From Comamonas antarctica (lineage in GTDB: Bacteria > Pseudomonadota > Gammaproteobacteria > Burkholderiales > Burkholderiaceae_C), in NCBI RefSeq assembly GCF_013363755.1, contig NZ_CP054840.1:1729501-1793500 (forward strand): DNA of 64,000 nt, read 5' to 3'. The notes under the pieces were generated by a model, which did not search any database, was not told the origin of the DNA, and saw nothing but the letters and a program-made list of their open reading frames with translations. The translations under genes and the position numbers were made by a program. The first letter of the stretch is position 1; every line of letters starts with the position of its first letter. Of this stretch, positions 18,293 through 27,212 are shown piece after piece.

Positions 18293-20827
18293 ATGCCCGA
18301 TACCTCCAACGCCACTGCCGCGGCTTCCACATCCGGGGCGGTGCCCGCCGCGCAGCCCGTGCCGGGAGGATCGCGCCGCGGCCCGGCGCCCGAGCCGGCC
18401 GCCGTGGAGGCTCCCATGTTCGCCCAGCTGGCCGCGATGCTGCCGGCGCTGCGGGTACTGGTGGGCATGCTGATTGCCGCGCTGGTCATCGTCGGGCTGT
18501 ATTTCGGCCGCGACCTGCTGGTGCCGCTGGCGCTGGCCTTGCTGCTGGGTTTCCTGCTCGATCCCGCGGTCAGCCGCCTCAAGCGCTGGGGACTGTCGCG
18601 CCTGGCTTCGACGCTGGTGGTGGTGGCCATCACCTTGTGCGCGCTCGGGGGCATGGGGGCCTACCTGGGCAACCAGGTGAGCCAGCTCAGCGCCGACCTG
18701 CCGACCTACCAGAACACCATCCGCACCAAGCTGCGCGACCTGCGCAAGTATGTCTCCGGCCCGAGTGTCTGGGATGGGGCGCGCAAGACCTACGACACCG
18801 TGGAAAAGGAAATCGTCGGCCCGGTCGGACGCGCCGCGGCGCCGCGCGTGCAAAGAGTCGAGATCCAGCCCGTCGAGCTCAAGCCGCTGGCACAGTTCAC
18901 GGCCTGGCTGGACCGCGTCAGCGAACCCGTGCTGATGGCCGGCATCGTGCTGCTGTTCGTGGTGCTGATCCTGCTGGACCGCGACGACCTGCGCGACCGG
19001 CTGGTGCGGCTGATGGGCGGCAACCTGCATCTGGCCACCAACGCCCTTGACGAAGCCTCGCAGCGCATCGGCCGCTATCTGCGCATGCAGTTCATCGTCA
19101 ACGCCAGCTATGGCATTCCCATGGCGGCCGCGCTCTGGTTCATCGGCGTTCCGGGCGCCATCCTGTGGGGCGTGGTGGCCGCGATCATGCGCTTCGTTCC
19201 TTACGTGGGGCCGCTGATTTCCGCGGTGTTTCCGCTGGCGCTGGCCTTCGCGGTCGATCCCGGCTGGAACATGTTTCTCTGGACGCTGGGCCTGATCCTC
19301 GTGCTCGAGCTGGTCAGCAACAACGTGATCGAACCCTGGCTCTACGGCACCAGCACCGGCTTGTCGACGCTGTCGATCATCCTGGCGGCCACCTTCTGGA
19401 CGGCGCTGTGGGGTCCCGTGGGGCTGATCCTGTCGACGCCGCTGACCGTCTGCCTGCTGGTGCTGGGACGCTATCTGCCGGCGTTGCAGTTCATGGAGGT
19501 GCTGCTGGGCAACACGCCGGTACTGGATGCGCCGCACCGCCTCTACCAGCGTCTGCTGGGCGGTGATGTCGAGGAAGCCATCGAGCTGTGCACCGAGACC
19601 GTGGAAGCGCTGGTGCCGGCCAAGCCCACGCCCACCCAGTGGAGCGATGCCGTGACCCGGATGTATGACGAGGTCGTCATGCCGACGCTGCGCGTGGCCA
19701 CCAGCCACCATACCGGTGCGGCCACGGCCGCGCACCGGCTGCGCCTGGCGCAGGGAATGGACTTGCTGCTGGCCGAGCTCGCGGAGCAGTACCCGGCCCG
19801 CCCCCATCCTGACGCCGCGCCGGCGCGCCGCGCGCGCGTGCATTGCGTGGGCGCGCGCTGGGAGGTCGATGCGCTTGCCGCCACCGCCATGGCGCATGCC
19901 CTGGCGCTGGCCGGCCAGGACGTGAGCCACTCGCCGCATGCACTCACGCCGCGCGTGCAGGCCCCGGATGAACGCAGCTGGGACAAGGTCGAGCTGCTGT
20001 GCCTGTCGGTCTTCACGCCGCAGCCCCAGGCCCAGGTACGCCAGATCTGCCGGCGCTTGCGCCGGCGCTGGCCGGACCTGCGCATCGTGCTGGTGCTGTG
20101 GAATGCTCCGCCGGAACTGCTGGCCGACAATGCGGCTGCGCAGCTCGGCGTCGACGCGATCACCACCAGCGTGCGCGAACTGCTGCTGCGCATCGACGCG
20201 CTGCTCGCGCCGGCACCCGGGGGCGGCCCGCGCCCCGCGCCGGTCGGCGAGGGAGATGCGGCGCGGGTCGCGGCGCTGCATGCGAGCGGGTGGCTGCAAC
20301 CTGGCCACACGGACGATATCCGCGACATGGTGGTCCAGGCAGCCAACGCCTTCCACGTGCCCTTCGCCCAGGTGTCGCTGGTCGATGCCGACTGGGTGCA
20401 TACGCCGGGCAGCCTGATGCCCTCGCTGGGCGGAGATCCCGATCATCCCGGGCTCGAACGCGCGCTGTCGGTGTGCTCGTATGTAGTGCACGATGGAGAG
20501 GAAATCGAGGTCGAGGACATCGCGCGCGATCCGCGGTTCGCGGACAACCCGGTGCTGCAGGCCGCGAAGATCCGCTTTTATGCCGGCGTGCCGCTATGCG
20601 ACCGGCATGGCGCGGTGCTGGGCAGCCTTTGCATCATGGACACCGAACCGCGCAGCCTCGCCGACAGCGAATTCGAGCTGCTGCACGACATGGCACGCCA
20701 GTTGCAGGCTGCGCTGTCGACGCCCGCCGAGGTGCCGCCGCCGTCCGATGCCGGTCCCAAGGCTCCGGCGCAAGAACTGCCCTCCGACCCCTTGCTGGGT
20801 CCGCCGCCTGGCGCGGCAATGGTCTGA
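18293..20827 (+). CDS. AI-2E-family permease fused to a GAF sensor domain
   Basis: Protein of 844 residues, about 2.3 times the usual ~360 for the family. Residues ~45-420 are a complete AI-2E/PerM-type permease: paired N-terminal TM helices, a soluble middle (LSADLPTYQNTIRTKLRDL), then RYLRMQFIVNASYGIP and the family core FVPYVGPLISAVFPLALAFAV with NNVIEPWLYG. Residues ~430-640 are soluble, including a segment resembling a Rossmann-like fold (VELLCLSVFTP, LRIVLVLW). A GAF domain fills ~655-815 (YVVHDGEEIEVEDIARDPRF, FYAGVPLCDRHGAVLGSLCIMD). The frame is continuous with no stop, so the fusion is real in this sequence. What it transports is unknown. Confidence 0.88.
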   Translation: MPDTSNATAAASTSGAVPAAQPVPGGSRRGPAPEPAAVEAPMFAQLAAMLPALRVLVGMLIAALVIVGLYFGRDLLVPLALALLLGFLLDPAVSRLKRWGLSRLASTLVVVAITLCALGGMGAYLGNQVSQLSADLPTYQNTIRTKLRDLRKYVSGPSVWDGARKTYDTVEKEIVGPVGRAAAPRVQRVEIQPVELKPLAQFTAWLDRVSEPVLMAGIVLLFVVLILLDRDDLRDRLVRLMGGNLHLATNALDEASQRIGRYLRMQFIVNASYGIPMAAALWFIGVPGAILWGVVAAIMRFVPYVGPLISAVFPLALAFAVDPGWNMFLWTLGLILVLELVSNNVIEPWLYGTSTGLSTLSIILAATFWTALWGPVGLILSTPLTVCLLVLGRYLPALQFMEVLLGNTPVLDAPHRLYQRLLGGDVEEAIELCTETVEALVPAKPTPTQWSDAVTRMYDEVVMPTLRVATSHHTGAATAAHRLRLAQGMDLLLAELAEQYPARPHPDAAPARRARVHCVGARWEVDALAATAMAHALALAGQDVSHSPHALTPRVQAPDERSWDKVELLCLSVFTPQPQAQVRQICRRLRRRWPDLRIVLVLWNAPPELLADNAAAQLGVDAITTSVRELLLRIDALLAPAPGGGPRPAPVGEGDAARVAALHASGWLQPGHTDDIRDMVVQAANAFHVPFAQVSLVDADWVHTPGSLMPSLGGDPDHPGLERALSVCSYVVHDGEEIEVEDIARDPRFADNPVLQAAKIRFYAGVPLCDRHGAVLGSLCIMDTEPRSLADSEFELLHDMARQLQAALSTPAEVPPPSDAGPKAPAQELPSDPLLGPPPGAAMV

Positions 20828-21276
20828 GGCGATTGGCTGCAGCGCAGGGCGCTGACGCACCGGCTGGCAGCGCGGCATGGACCGCGCATTGCGCCAGTTG
20901 TTGCAAATCGAGGACAACGCGCGCGGGCACTGCATTGTCCTGACGCATTCCTGCCTGCTTTAGCTTGCCAGAGGCAAACCGCTTGCGGCGCTGCCTTGCC
21001 GCAGCGGATTCACGCGCCGGGCGAAGCCAATGCCGGCAGCAGTCTTACTGCTTCTTGCGTCCTCGCCGCTTCCCATACTGCAAATCACGCGCCGTGCCTG
21101 GTGGCAGCCACGCGTCCGGTCTGCACTGCACCCGCAGCCGTGGTGCCGGGCCATGGCCTTCAAGCCGGTGTCCGTGAATTGCGGGCGCCGATGTCCTTGG
21201 GTCACGGTTTCATTCATGCCCGGCGTGGCGACGCGCGACCCGTGCCCGCCGGCTTGGTGATTGCAAAGGAGGTCCC
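20828..21276. other. Non-coding gap with one bulged hairpin
   Basis: 449 bp with no convincing gene. A GC-rich inverted repeat at 20979-21007 (CCGCTTGCGGC / GCCGCAGCGG, one bulged base) could end the upstream transcript. The segment just before 21277 carries AAAGGAGG, an optimal ribosome-binding site for the next gene. Confidence 0.5.
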
Positions 21277-21759
21277 ATGAATCGCAACACCCGACGTTTT
21301 ACCGCTAGCACCGTGGGCATTGCCGCTCTCGCGGCTTCGGCCGCTGGCATGGCCTGTTCGCTCGTTCCCTCCGACCCAGACCGCATCAAGCAGATGATGG
21401 CGCGCGAGATCGCGCACCGCCTGGGTATGAGCGCGGCGCAGTTTCCGCTCGGCGCCATTTCGGCGCCGCATCTGCATACCCCGTACCCGCTGGGGGCGGA
21501 TTGCAGCGGACTGGGCGCCTACCACCACAGTGCGGGCTTTCGCTGGTCCGTGGCCGAACGATCGGGATATGGGCCGCTGCCATCGCCCCCCGCGCTCCAG
21601 CCGGTCATCGGCGCCGAGCCGGAAGTGGCGCGGATGCTGCCCGGCAGTGCGGCCCGGGCCCCAGCGCCGCGGCAATGTGTCTACGAGGGGGTCGCGGTCG
21701 TCCTGGGTTTCGACTACTCCAGCCCCGTAGCTGTGCACTTCAGCCGGCGCTGCCGTTGA
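21277..21759 (+). CDS. Exported protein of unknown function, tandem paralogue A
   Basis: Protein of 160 residues with a strong ribosome-binding site (AAAGGAGG). A signal peptide ends around AGMACS, where Cys could be an unusual lipobox Cys or pair with a later Cys. Shared with the next gene: MMAREIAHRLG, a short Gln-Pro-Leu stretch, then APHLHTPYPLGADCSGLGA with SAGFRW, and the C-terminal block CVYEGVAVVLGFDYSSPVAV ending in RC. I know no family with this pattern. Compared with its neighbour it lacks a central ~70-residue segment. Confidence 0.7.
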   Translation: MNRNTRRFTASTVGIAALAASAAGMACSLVPSDPDRIKQMMAREIAHRLGMSAAQFPLGAISAPHLHTPYPLGADCSGLGAYHHSAGFRWSVAERSGYGPLPSPPALQPVIGAEPEVARMLPGSAARAPAPRQCVYEGVAVVLGFDYSSPVAVHFSRRCR

Positions 21760-21774
21760 GCAGGAGGGCTTGCT

Positions 21775-22479
21775 ATGCACTCTTCCATCCAATCCATCGC
21801 GGGCGCGATGCTGGGCGCAGTTGCCTTCGCCGCGCCGCTGTGCGGCATGGCCTGTTCCCCAGCCGCTCCCCCGGACGCCGAGGTGCTCAAGAAGATGATG
21901 GCCAAGGAAATCGCCTTCCGGCTGGGCGTAGGCATCGAGCAGGTGCCGTTGCACGACATCACCGCGCCGGCGCTGCACTGCCCCTTGGCGCCGGAAGCCG
22001 ATGGCAGCGGACTTGCAGCGCGGCATTTCAGTGCGGGCTTCAGGATTGCGCTGGCGACACGGCAGCGTGGATTTGCCACCATGGCGGGCCCGTATACCGC
22101 TGCAGGTGCGGGCTCCCGGGCGCGCAAGCGCATCGGTTCAGGTTTCTACAACCGCTTTCCCTGGGCCGGCGTACGGCCCGACTTCTGGCGTGCGCCCAAA
22201 CCTCGAGCCGCGCCACAGCCGGACTATTCAGGCTATATCCGATGGCCGGAATATGCGACCGAGAGCGATCTCGCCGCAGCCGTGCCCGACCCAGACATGC
22301 CGCAGCGTTGGCCGCAGTTCGCGCAGGATCCGGCTTTCTTGCTGCAGCCGCGGTCCACGCTGAGCCTGCGGCCGGCCGAAACGTCGCAAGGCTTTTGCCG
22401 CTATGAGGGTGTGGCCGTCGTGCTTGGCGACGATGCTTCGAGCCCGGTGGCCGTGAACTTCACGCAAGGGTGCGATTGA
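21775..22479 (+). CDS. Exported protein of unknown function, tandem paralogue B
   Basis: Protein of 234 residues, 15 bp after paralogue A and preceded by CAGGAGGG. It repeats the same frame: signal peptide ending GMACS, MMAKEIAFRLGVG, APALHCPLAPEADGSGLAA with SAGFRI, and C-terminal CRYEGVAVVLGDDASSPVAV followed by a late Cys. It has an extra Tyr/Trp/Pro-rich middle (about 105-195). The conserved block is at both ends, so the middle is an insertion here or a loss in A. The two are probably co-expressed. Confidence 0.7.
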   Translation: MHSSIQSIAGAMLGAVAFAAPLCGMACSPAAPPDAEVLKKMMAKEIAFRLGVGIEQVPLHDITAPALHCPLAPEADGSGLAARHFSAGFRIALATRQRGFATMAGPYTAAGAGSRARKRIGSGFYNRFPWAGVRPDFWRAPKPRAAPQPDYSGYIRWPEYATESDLAAAVPDPDMPQRWPQFAQDPAFLLQPRSTLSLRPAETSQGFCRYEGVAVVLGDDASSPVAVNFTQGCD

Positions 22480-22621
22480 GCGATGAATGAGGCCTGGGGG
22501 ACAGCTGCCGGCGCCCTCCAGTCCCGCACGGCGCGCAGCTTGCGGCATGATGGCGGCTGCCGGTGTCGGCTTATCCCTTGTCCGCATGATCTGCTGCACC
22601 TGCCTGGTGGCGCGCGGCAGC

Positions 22622-23599
22622 ATGCCCCTTCTTACCGTGACTGCTGCCCAAAACCTGTTGACCGCGCCCATGCGCGATGTGATCCGCCGCATGGAGCGTG
22701 CTGCGCGCCCGCCCTCGCACAGCCTGTCGCCTGACGCCGCGCGCGCCGCGTATGCCGCTGGCGCCGGCGTGCTGGAAATCGCCAAACCGGCGCTGCCCCG
22801 CGTAGAAGACCTGCGCGTGCCGGCACGCGACGGCCAGCCGCTGCCAGCGCGCCTGTATTCTCCGGCGCCTGCGCCGCACGCTCCGCTGCCGGTGCTGCTG
22901 TACCTGCATGGCGGCGGCTTCACCATCGGCAGCATCGAGACGCACGACGTGCTGTGCCGCGAGCTTGCGCGCCAGGCTGGCTGCATGGTGCTCTCGCTGG
23001 ACTACCGGCTTGCGCCCGAGCACCGCTTTCCCACTGCCAGCAATGACGCCTGGGATGCGCTGCAATGGCTGGCGCAGAACGCTGCCGCATTGGGAGCCGA
23101 CCCCGCGCGCCTGGCCGTCGGCGGCGACAGCGCGGGCGGCACGCTGGCCGCGGTGAATGCCATCCTGGCGCGCGATGCGGGCATCGAGCTGGCGCTGCAA
23201 CTGCTGATCTACCCGGGCACCACCGCGCACCAGGACACCGATTCGCACCGCCGCTTCGCGCATGGCATGGTGCTCGAGGAAGCCGGCATCACCTGGTTCT
23301 TCGACCAGTATGTGCGCAGCCCCGCCGACCGCGACGACTGGCGTTTCGCGCCGCTGAATGCACCCGATCTCGAGGGTGTCGCGCCGGCCTTCGTGTGCCT
23401 GGCCGAATGCGATCCGCTGGTGGACGAGGGCGTGGCCTATGCCGACCGCCTGCGCGCCGCTGGGGTGGCGGTGGACCTCGAGATCTACCGCGGGGTGACC
23501 CACGAATTCATCAAGATGGGCCGCGCGATCCCCGAGGCGCTGCAGGCCCATGCGGACTGCGCGCGCGCCTTGCGCCTGGCTTTTTCAACGGAGAACTAG
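22622..23599 (+). CDS. Alpha/beta hydrolase, hormone-sensitive-lipase (HSL) family
   Basis: Esterase-like protein of 325 residues from ATG 22622; longer in-frame starts would add residues unlike the family. It has the HSL oxyanion motif HGGGF (about 97), the nucleophile elbow GGDSAGG (Ser about 168), and candidate acid and base Asp/His in CDPLVDEG and GVTHEF near 265-300. These define bacterial HSL/family IV carboxylesterases, which cleave short-chain acyl esters. No signal peptide is seen. It is followed 4 bp later by the thioesterase-GNAT gene, so the two are co-transcribed and may act on related acyl compounds. Confidence 0.9.
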   Translation: MPLLTVTAAQNLLTAPMRDVIRRMERAARPPSHSLSPDAARAAYAAGAGVLEIAKPALPRVEDLRVPARDGQPLPARLYSPAPAPHAPLPVLLYLHGGGFTIGSIETHDVLCRELARQAGCMVLSLDYRLAPEHRFPTASNDAWDALQWLAQNAAALGADPARLAVGGDSAGGTLAAVNAILARDAGIELALQLLIYPGTTAHQDTDSHRRFAHGMVLEEAGITWFFDQYVRSPADRDDWRFAPLNAPDLEGVAPAFVCLAECDPLVDEGVAYADRLRAAGVAVDLEIYRGVTHEFIKMGRAIPEALQAHADCARALRLAFSTEN

Positions 23600-23603
23600 A
23601 TTG

Positions 23604-24464
23604 ATGCTGTGCCAAGAATCGTTTCGCTGCTTCGACCGCCTGCGCGTGCGCTGGGCCGAGGTCGATGCCCAAAAAATCGTGTTCAATGCACATTACATGA
23701 TGTACGCTGACACCGCGATCAGCGCCTATTGGCGTGCGTTGGCGCTGCCCTACGACAGCGGCTTCGCGCGCCTGGAGGGCGAGCTGTATGTCAAGAAGGC
23801 CACGGTGGAATACCACGCGTCGGCACGCTATGGCGACGTGCTGGACGTGGGCGTGCGCTGTGCCGGCATTGGCAACTCGTCGCTGCGCTTCGAGATCGGC
23901 ATCTGGAACGGCCAGGCCTTGCTCAGCAGTGTCGAGCTGGTGTATGTGTTTGCCGATCCCGCGCAACAAACTTCGCGCCCTGTGCCTGCGGCGCTGCGCG
24001 GACTGATCGACGACTACGAGGCGGGGCGCAGCGTGAGCGAAGTGCGCACCGGCGACTGGAATGCGCTGGGCCGCGATGCGATGCGGCTGCGCATGGACGT
24101 GTTCGTGCGCGAGCAGCAGATCGACCCGGCCATCGAAGTCGACGGCCGCGACGAGGCCGCGCGCCATGTGGTGCTGTACAACCGCCTCGATATGCCCGTC
24201 GCCACGGGCCGGCTGATCACCGAGTCGCCAGGCGTGGGCCGCATCGGCCGCATGGCCGTGGAAAAGGACTTGCGCGGCAGCGCGCTGGGCCGGCAGGTGC
24301 TCGATGCGCTGGTGGCCGCCTCGCAGGCACGTGGCGACCGCGAAGTGCAACTGCACGCCCAGCGCAGCGCCGAGGGCTTCTACCGCCGCGCGGGTTTCAG
24401 CGTGCTGGGCGAGGCTTACGAGGAAGCCGGCATTGCGCACATCACCATGGTGCGCAGCTTCTGA
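23604..24464 (+). CDS. Hotdog thioesterase (YbgC/FadM-like) fused to a GNAT acetyltransferase
   Basis: Protein of 286 residues with two domains in one frame. Residues ~8-135 are a 4-hydroxybenzoyl-CoA-type hotdog thioesterase: VRWAEVDAQKIVFNAHYMMY carries the conserved Asp and the H-Y region. Residues ~150-286 are a GNAT acyltransferase: VFVREQQI, ATGRLITESPGVGRIGRMAV, KDLRGSALGRQVLDALV (acetyl-CoA loop) and GFYRRAGFSVLGE, close to ElaA-type N-acetyltransferases. Linking a CoA-thioester hydrolase to a CoA-dependent acyltransferase is unusual. GGAGA precedes the ATG. Confidence 0.88.
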   Translation: MLCQESFRCFDRLRVRWAEVDAQKIVFNAHYMMYADTAISAYWRALALPYDSGFARLEGELYVKKATVEYHASARYGDVLDVGVRCAGIGNSSLRFEIGIWNGQALLSSVELVYVFADPAQQTSRPVPAALRGLIDDYEAGRSVSEVRTGDWNALGRDAMRLRMDVFVREQQIDPAIEVDGRDEAARHVVLYNRLDMPVATGRLITESPGVGRIGRMAVEKDLRGSALGRQVLDALVAASQARGDREVQLHAQRSAEGFYRRAGFSVLGEAYEEAGIAHITMVRSF

Positions 24465-24497
24465 GGCATGCCCTTCATTGCATGCGCTGTTCGGAGC

Positions 24498-24529
24498 CGT
24501 TCGTCCTGAGCTTCGTCGAAGGATGAACG
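24498..24529. repeat. Dispersed intergenic palindromic repeat, copy 1
   Basis: Near-palindrome with arms CGTTCGTCC and GGATGAACG around an inner CTTCG/CGAAG stem, of the 'CGTTCGTCCTGAGC' class found between genes in many proteobacteria. It lies between convergent genes and may work as a bidirectional terminator. A second, partial relative is at 48979-49007. Confidence 0.65.
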
Positions 24530-24536
24530 TCCTGGC

Positions 24537-25469
24537 CTAGATATCTTCCAGCAGCGCGTAAGGCAGCGCTTGCACCGCCAGCACCGGACCGCTTGCGCTG
24601 CCCGCATGCAGCGCTTCTTGCGCCGAGGCGATCTGCATCGACACCAGGGCCAGCCAATGGCCGTCCGGCGTGGGCGCGGCCTGCACCACGGTGCCCGTGG
24701 CCTGCTCGGCGTCGCTGGCGGCGAATACTTCCATGCCCGGTGTGAGCGCGGCATCGGCCTGCACCAGATAGGCGCGGCGCTTGAGGGTGCCGCGGAACTG
24801 GCTGCGCGCCACGACTTCCTGTCCTGGATAGCAGCCCTTCTTGAAGTTCACGCCGCCCACCGATTCGTAGTTGAGCATCTGCGGCACGAACAGCTCGAAC
24901 AGCGGCGCGCTCAGCGTGGCCACGCCGCTTTGCACTTCGCTCAGCAGCCAGGCTTCGGGCGGCAGGGCTGCGGCCTGGGGCAGGGGTGTGCCTTGGGGCG
25001 CGACCCACAGCGCGCGCGGCTGTCCCGCCGCGGGATACAGGTGCACCAGGCTGACTTCGCCCACGTCCTGCTTGTCCCAGGGCGCGGCCTGGGGCTGGCC
25101 GCCCGCCGCCGGACCGCCGGCCGCGGCCACGGCGTCGCCGATCAGACCGTACAGCGCAAACTCTGCCGTGGCGTCGCTGAGCTTGGCCTTGGCGCGCATG
25201 ACGAACATCGACAGGCGCTTGAGCGTGGTGGCCAGCAGATCCTGGCTGCAGACCAGCAGCACTTCGGTGGCGCTGCGCTTGAAGCCGATGAAGCTGGCCT
25301 GCATGCGGCCCTTGGCCGACAGAAAGGCGGCCAGGCGCGCATGCTGCAGATCCAGCAGCGCGAAGTCCTGTGTCAGCTGGTTGTGCAGGAAACTGGCGGC
25401 GTCATCGCCTTGCACGCGGATCACGCCGAGATGGGAAATGGGGGCAATGCCATGAAGGGACTGGGTCAT
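24537..25469 (-). CDS. ygfZ: Folate-binding tRNA-modifying protein YgfZ/CAF17
   Basis: Protein of 310 residues, a member of the GcvT-like YgfZ family that uses tetrahydrofolate and supports iron-sulfur enzymes such as MiaB. The signature KGCYPGQEVVARSQFRG is intact around residue 215, with the key Cys. The N-terminal part has the family segment GDDAASFLHNQLTQDF. Only 9 bp separate its start from the divergent mltG start, so promoters overlap coding sequence. It ends near the dispersed repeat. Confidence 0.92.
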   Translation of the reverse strand: MTQSLHGIAPISHLGVIRVQGDDAASFLHNQLTQDFALLDLQHARLAAFLSAKGRMQASFIGFKRSATEVLLVCSQDLLATTLKRLSMFVMRAKAKLSDATAEFALYGLIGDAVAAAGGPAAGGQPQAAPWDKQDVGEVSLVHLYPAAGQPRALWVAPQGTPLPQAAALPPEAWLLSEVQSGVATLSAPLFELFVPQMLNYESVGGVNFKKGCYPGQEVVARSQFRGTLKRRAYLVQADAALTPGMEVFAASDAEQATGTVVQAAPTPDGHWLALVSMQIASAQEALHAGSASGPVLAVQALPYALLEDI

Positions 25470-25478
25470 GGGTGAATT

Positions 25479-26507
25479 ATGATGCCCGGTCATTTTCAAG
25501 GGGCGGTAAAGGTTGTGCGTAGATTCTTCAAGGGACTGCTTTTTCTGCTGGTGATGGCGCTCGTGGCCGGGGGCGCGGCAGCTTGGTGGCTGCTTCGGCC
25601 GCTGCCGCAGGGCGCGCCCGTGCTGGAGTTGGAGATCGAGCCCGGCACCACGCCGCGCGGCGTTGCGCGCAATGTCGTCAAGGCCGGCGTGCAGACCGAT
25701 GCGCGTCTGCTCTATGCCTGGTTCCGGCTCTCGGGGCAGGACCGGCAGATCAAGGCCGGCAATTACGAAATTCCTGCGGGCACGACGCCTTACGACTTGC
25801 TGCAGAAGCTCGCGCGCGGCGAGGAGTCGCTGCGCGCGCTGACGCTGGTCGAAGGCTGGAACTGGCGCCAGGTGCGCGCGGCGCTGGCGCGCGAGGAGTT
25901 CCTGCGCCAGGATGCGGCCGCGCTCAGCGACGAAGCGCTGATGGCCGAGCTCGGCCGCCCCGGCGTCGCGCCCGAAGGCCGTTTCTTCCCGGATACCTAT
26001 GCCTATGCCAAGGGCAGCAGCGACGTGGCCGTGCTGCGCCGCGCCCTGCATTCGATGGACCGGCGCCTGCAGCAGGTGTGGGAAATGCGCGCCGCCGACC
26101 TGCCGCTGCGCACGCCCGACGATCTGCTGATCCTGGCCAGCATCGTCGAGAAGGAAACCGGCCGCGCCGCCGATCGCGCCGAGATCGCGGGCGTGTTCAT
26201 CAACCGGCTGCGCATCGGCATGCCGCTGCAGACCGATCCCACGGTGATCTACGGCCTGGGCGAAGCGTTTGACGGCAACCTGCGCCGCAGCCACCTGCGC
26301 GCCGATACGCCGTGGAACACCTATACCCGCAGCGGCCTGCCGCCCACGCCGATCGCCATGCCCGGCAAGGCCTCGATGATGGCCGCGGTGCAGCCCGCCG
26401 CCACCAAGGCGCTGTACTTCGTCGCGCGCGGCGATGGCAGCAGCCACTTCAGCGCGTCGCTGGACGAGCACAATAGGGCCGTGAACCGTTACCAGCGCGG
26501 ACGCTGA
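25479..26507 (+). CDS. mltG: Endolytic murein transglycosylase MltG (YceG-like)
   Basis: Single-span inner-membrane enzyme of 342 residues. The TM helix (LLFLLVMALVAGGAAAWWLL) lies near the N terminus; a GTG at 25514 is an alternative start. The YceG catalytic core follows, with ASIVEKETG (catalytic Glu), LQTDPTVIYG and the C-terminal NTYTRSGLPPTPIAMPG. It cleaves nascent glycan strands during peptidoglycan synthesis. It heads the mltG-tmk-holB-pilZ-tatD cluster seen across Gram-negatives. Confidence 0.95.
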   Translation: MMPGHFQGAVKVVRRFFKGLLFLLVMALVAGGAAAWWLLRPLPQGAPVLELEIEPGTTPRGVARNVVKAGVQTDARLLYAWFRLSGQDRQIKAGNYEIPAGTTPYDLLQKLARGEESLRALTLVEGWNWRQVRAALAREEFLRQDAAALSDEALMAELGRPGVAPEGRFFPDTYAYAKGSSDVAVLRRALHSMDRRLQQVWEMRAADLPLRTPDDLLILASIVEKETGRAADRAEIAGVFINRLRIGMPLQTDPTVIYGLGEAFDGNLRRSHLRADTPWNTYTRSGLPPTPIAMPGKASMMAAVQPAATKALYFVARGDGSSHFSASLDEHNRAVNRYQRGR

Positions 26508-26540
26508 GCGCAGCGCCGCAGCTATTGAGAAAGTTTGTCG

Positions 26541-27212
26541 ATGAGCCGTACTGGCCTGTTTATTTCCTTTGAAGGCATCGATGGCGCGGGAAAGTCCTCG
26601 CACATCAAGGCGCTGGCCGATGCGTTTTCCGCGCAGGGCCGCGAGGTGGTGCTGACGCGCGAGCCCGGCGGCACGCCGCTTGCGGAGAAGCTGCGCGCAC
26701 TGCTGCTGGGCGATGCCATGGACCCGCTGACCGAAGCGCTGCTGGCGTTCGCGGGCCGGCGCGACCACCTGGTGCAGGTCATCGAGCCGGCGCTGGCGCG
26801 GGGCGACGTGGTGCTGTGCGACCGCTTCACCGACGCCACCTTTGCCTACCAGGGCGCGGGCCGCGGCTTCGACCGCGCGCCGCTCGCCCAGCTCGAACGC
26901 CTGGTGCAGACCGGCGTGGCGCCCGATCCCGCGCAGCTGCGCGAACCCGATCTCACGGTCTGGTTCGACCTGCCCGCCGAAGTCGCGGCCGAGCGCCTGT
27001 CGCATGCCCGGCTGCCCGACCGCTTCGAAGCCCAGCCGCTGGAGTTCTTCCGCCGCGTGGCCCAGGGCTATGCCGACCGTGCCGGGGCCGCGCCGCAGCG
27101 CTTTGCGCGCATCGACGCCAACCACGCGCGCGCGCTGGTCTGGCAGCAGCTCGAAGCGGTCTTTGCGCAGCGCGGCTGGCTGCCCGCCGCCGCGGGCCAG
27201 GACCCGCAATGA
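26541..27212 (+). CDS. tmk: Thymidylate kinase
   Basis: Cytosolic dTMP kinase of 223 residues from ATG 26541 (GAGAAAG upstream); a TTG six bases earlier is possible. P-loop [11 protein letters not shown], the [11 protein letters not shown] segment, [17 protein letters not shown] and the LID region with [16 protein letters not shown] are all present. It supplies dTDP for DNA synthesis. Its stop overlaps the holB start (ATGA). Confidence 0.97.
   Translation: MSRTGLFISFEGIDGAGKSSHIKALADAFSAQGREVVLTREPGGTPLAEKLRALLLGDAMDPLTEALLAFAGRRDHLVQVIEPALARGDVVLCDRFTDATFAYQGAGRGFDRAPLAQLERLVQTGVAPDPAQLREPDLTVWFDLPAEVAAERLSHARLPDRFEAQPLEFFRRVAQGYADRAGAAPQRFARIDANHARALVWQQLEAVFAQRGWLPAAAGQDPQ

Noticed and set aside
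26535..26541. TTG start for tmk
   Set aside because: ATG 26541 has a better-spaced GAGAAAG and gives the usual N terminus.
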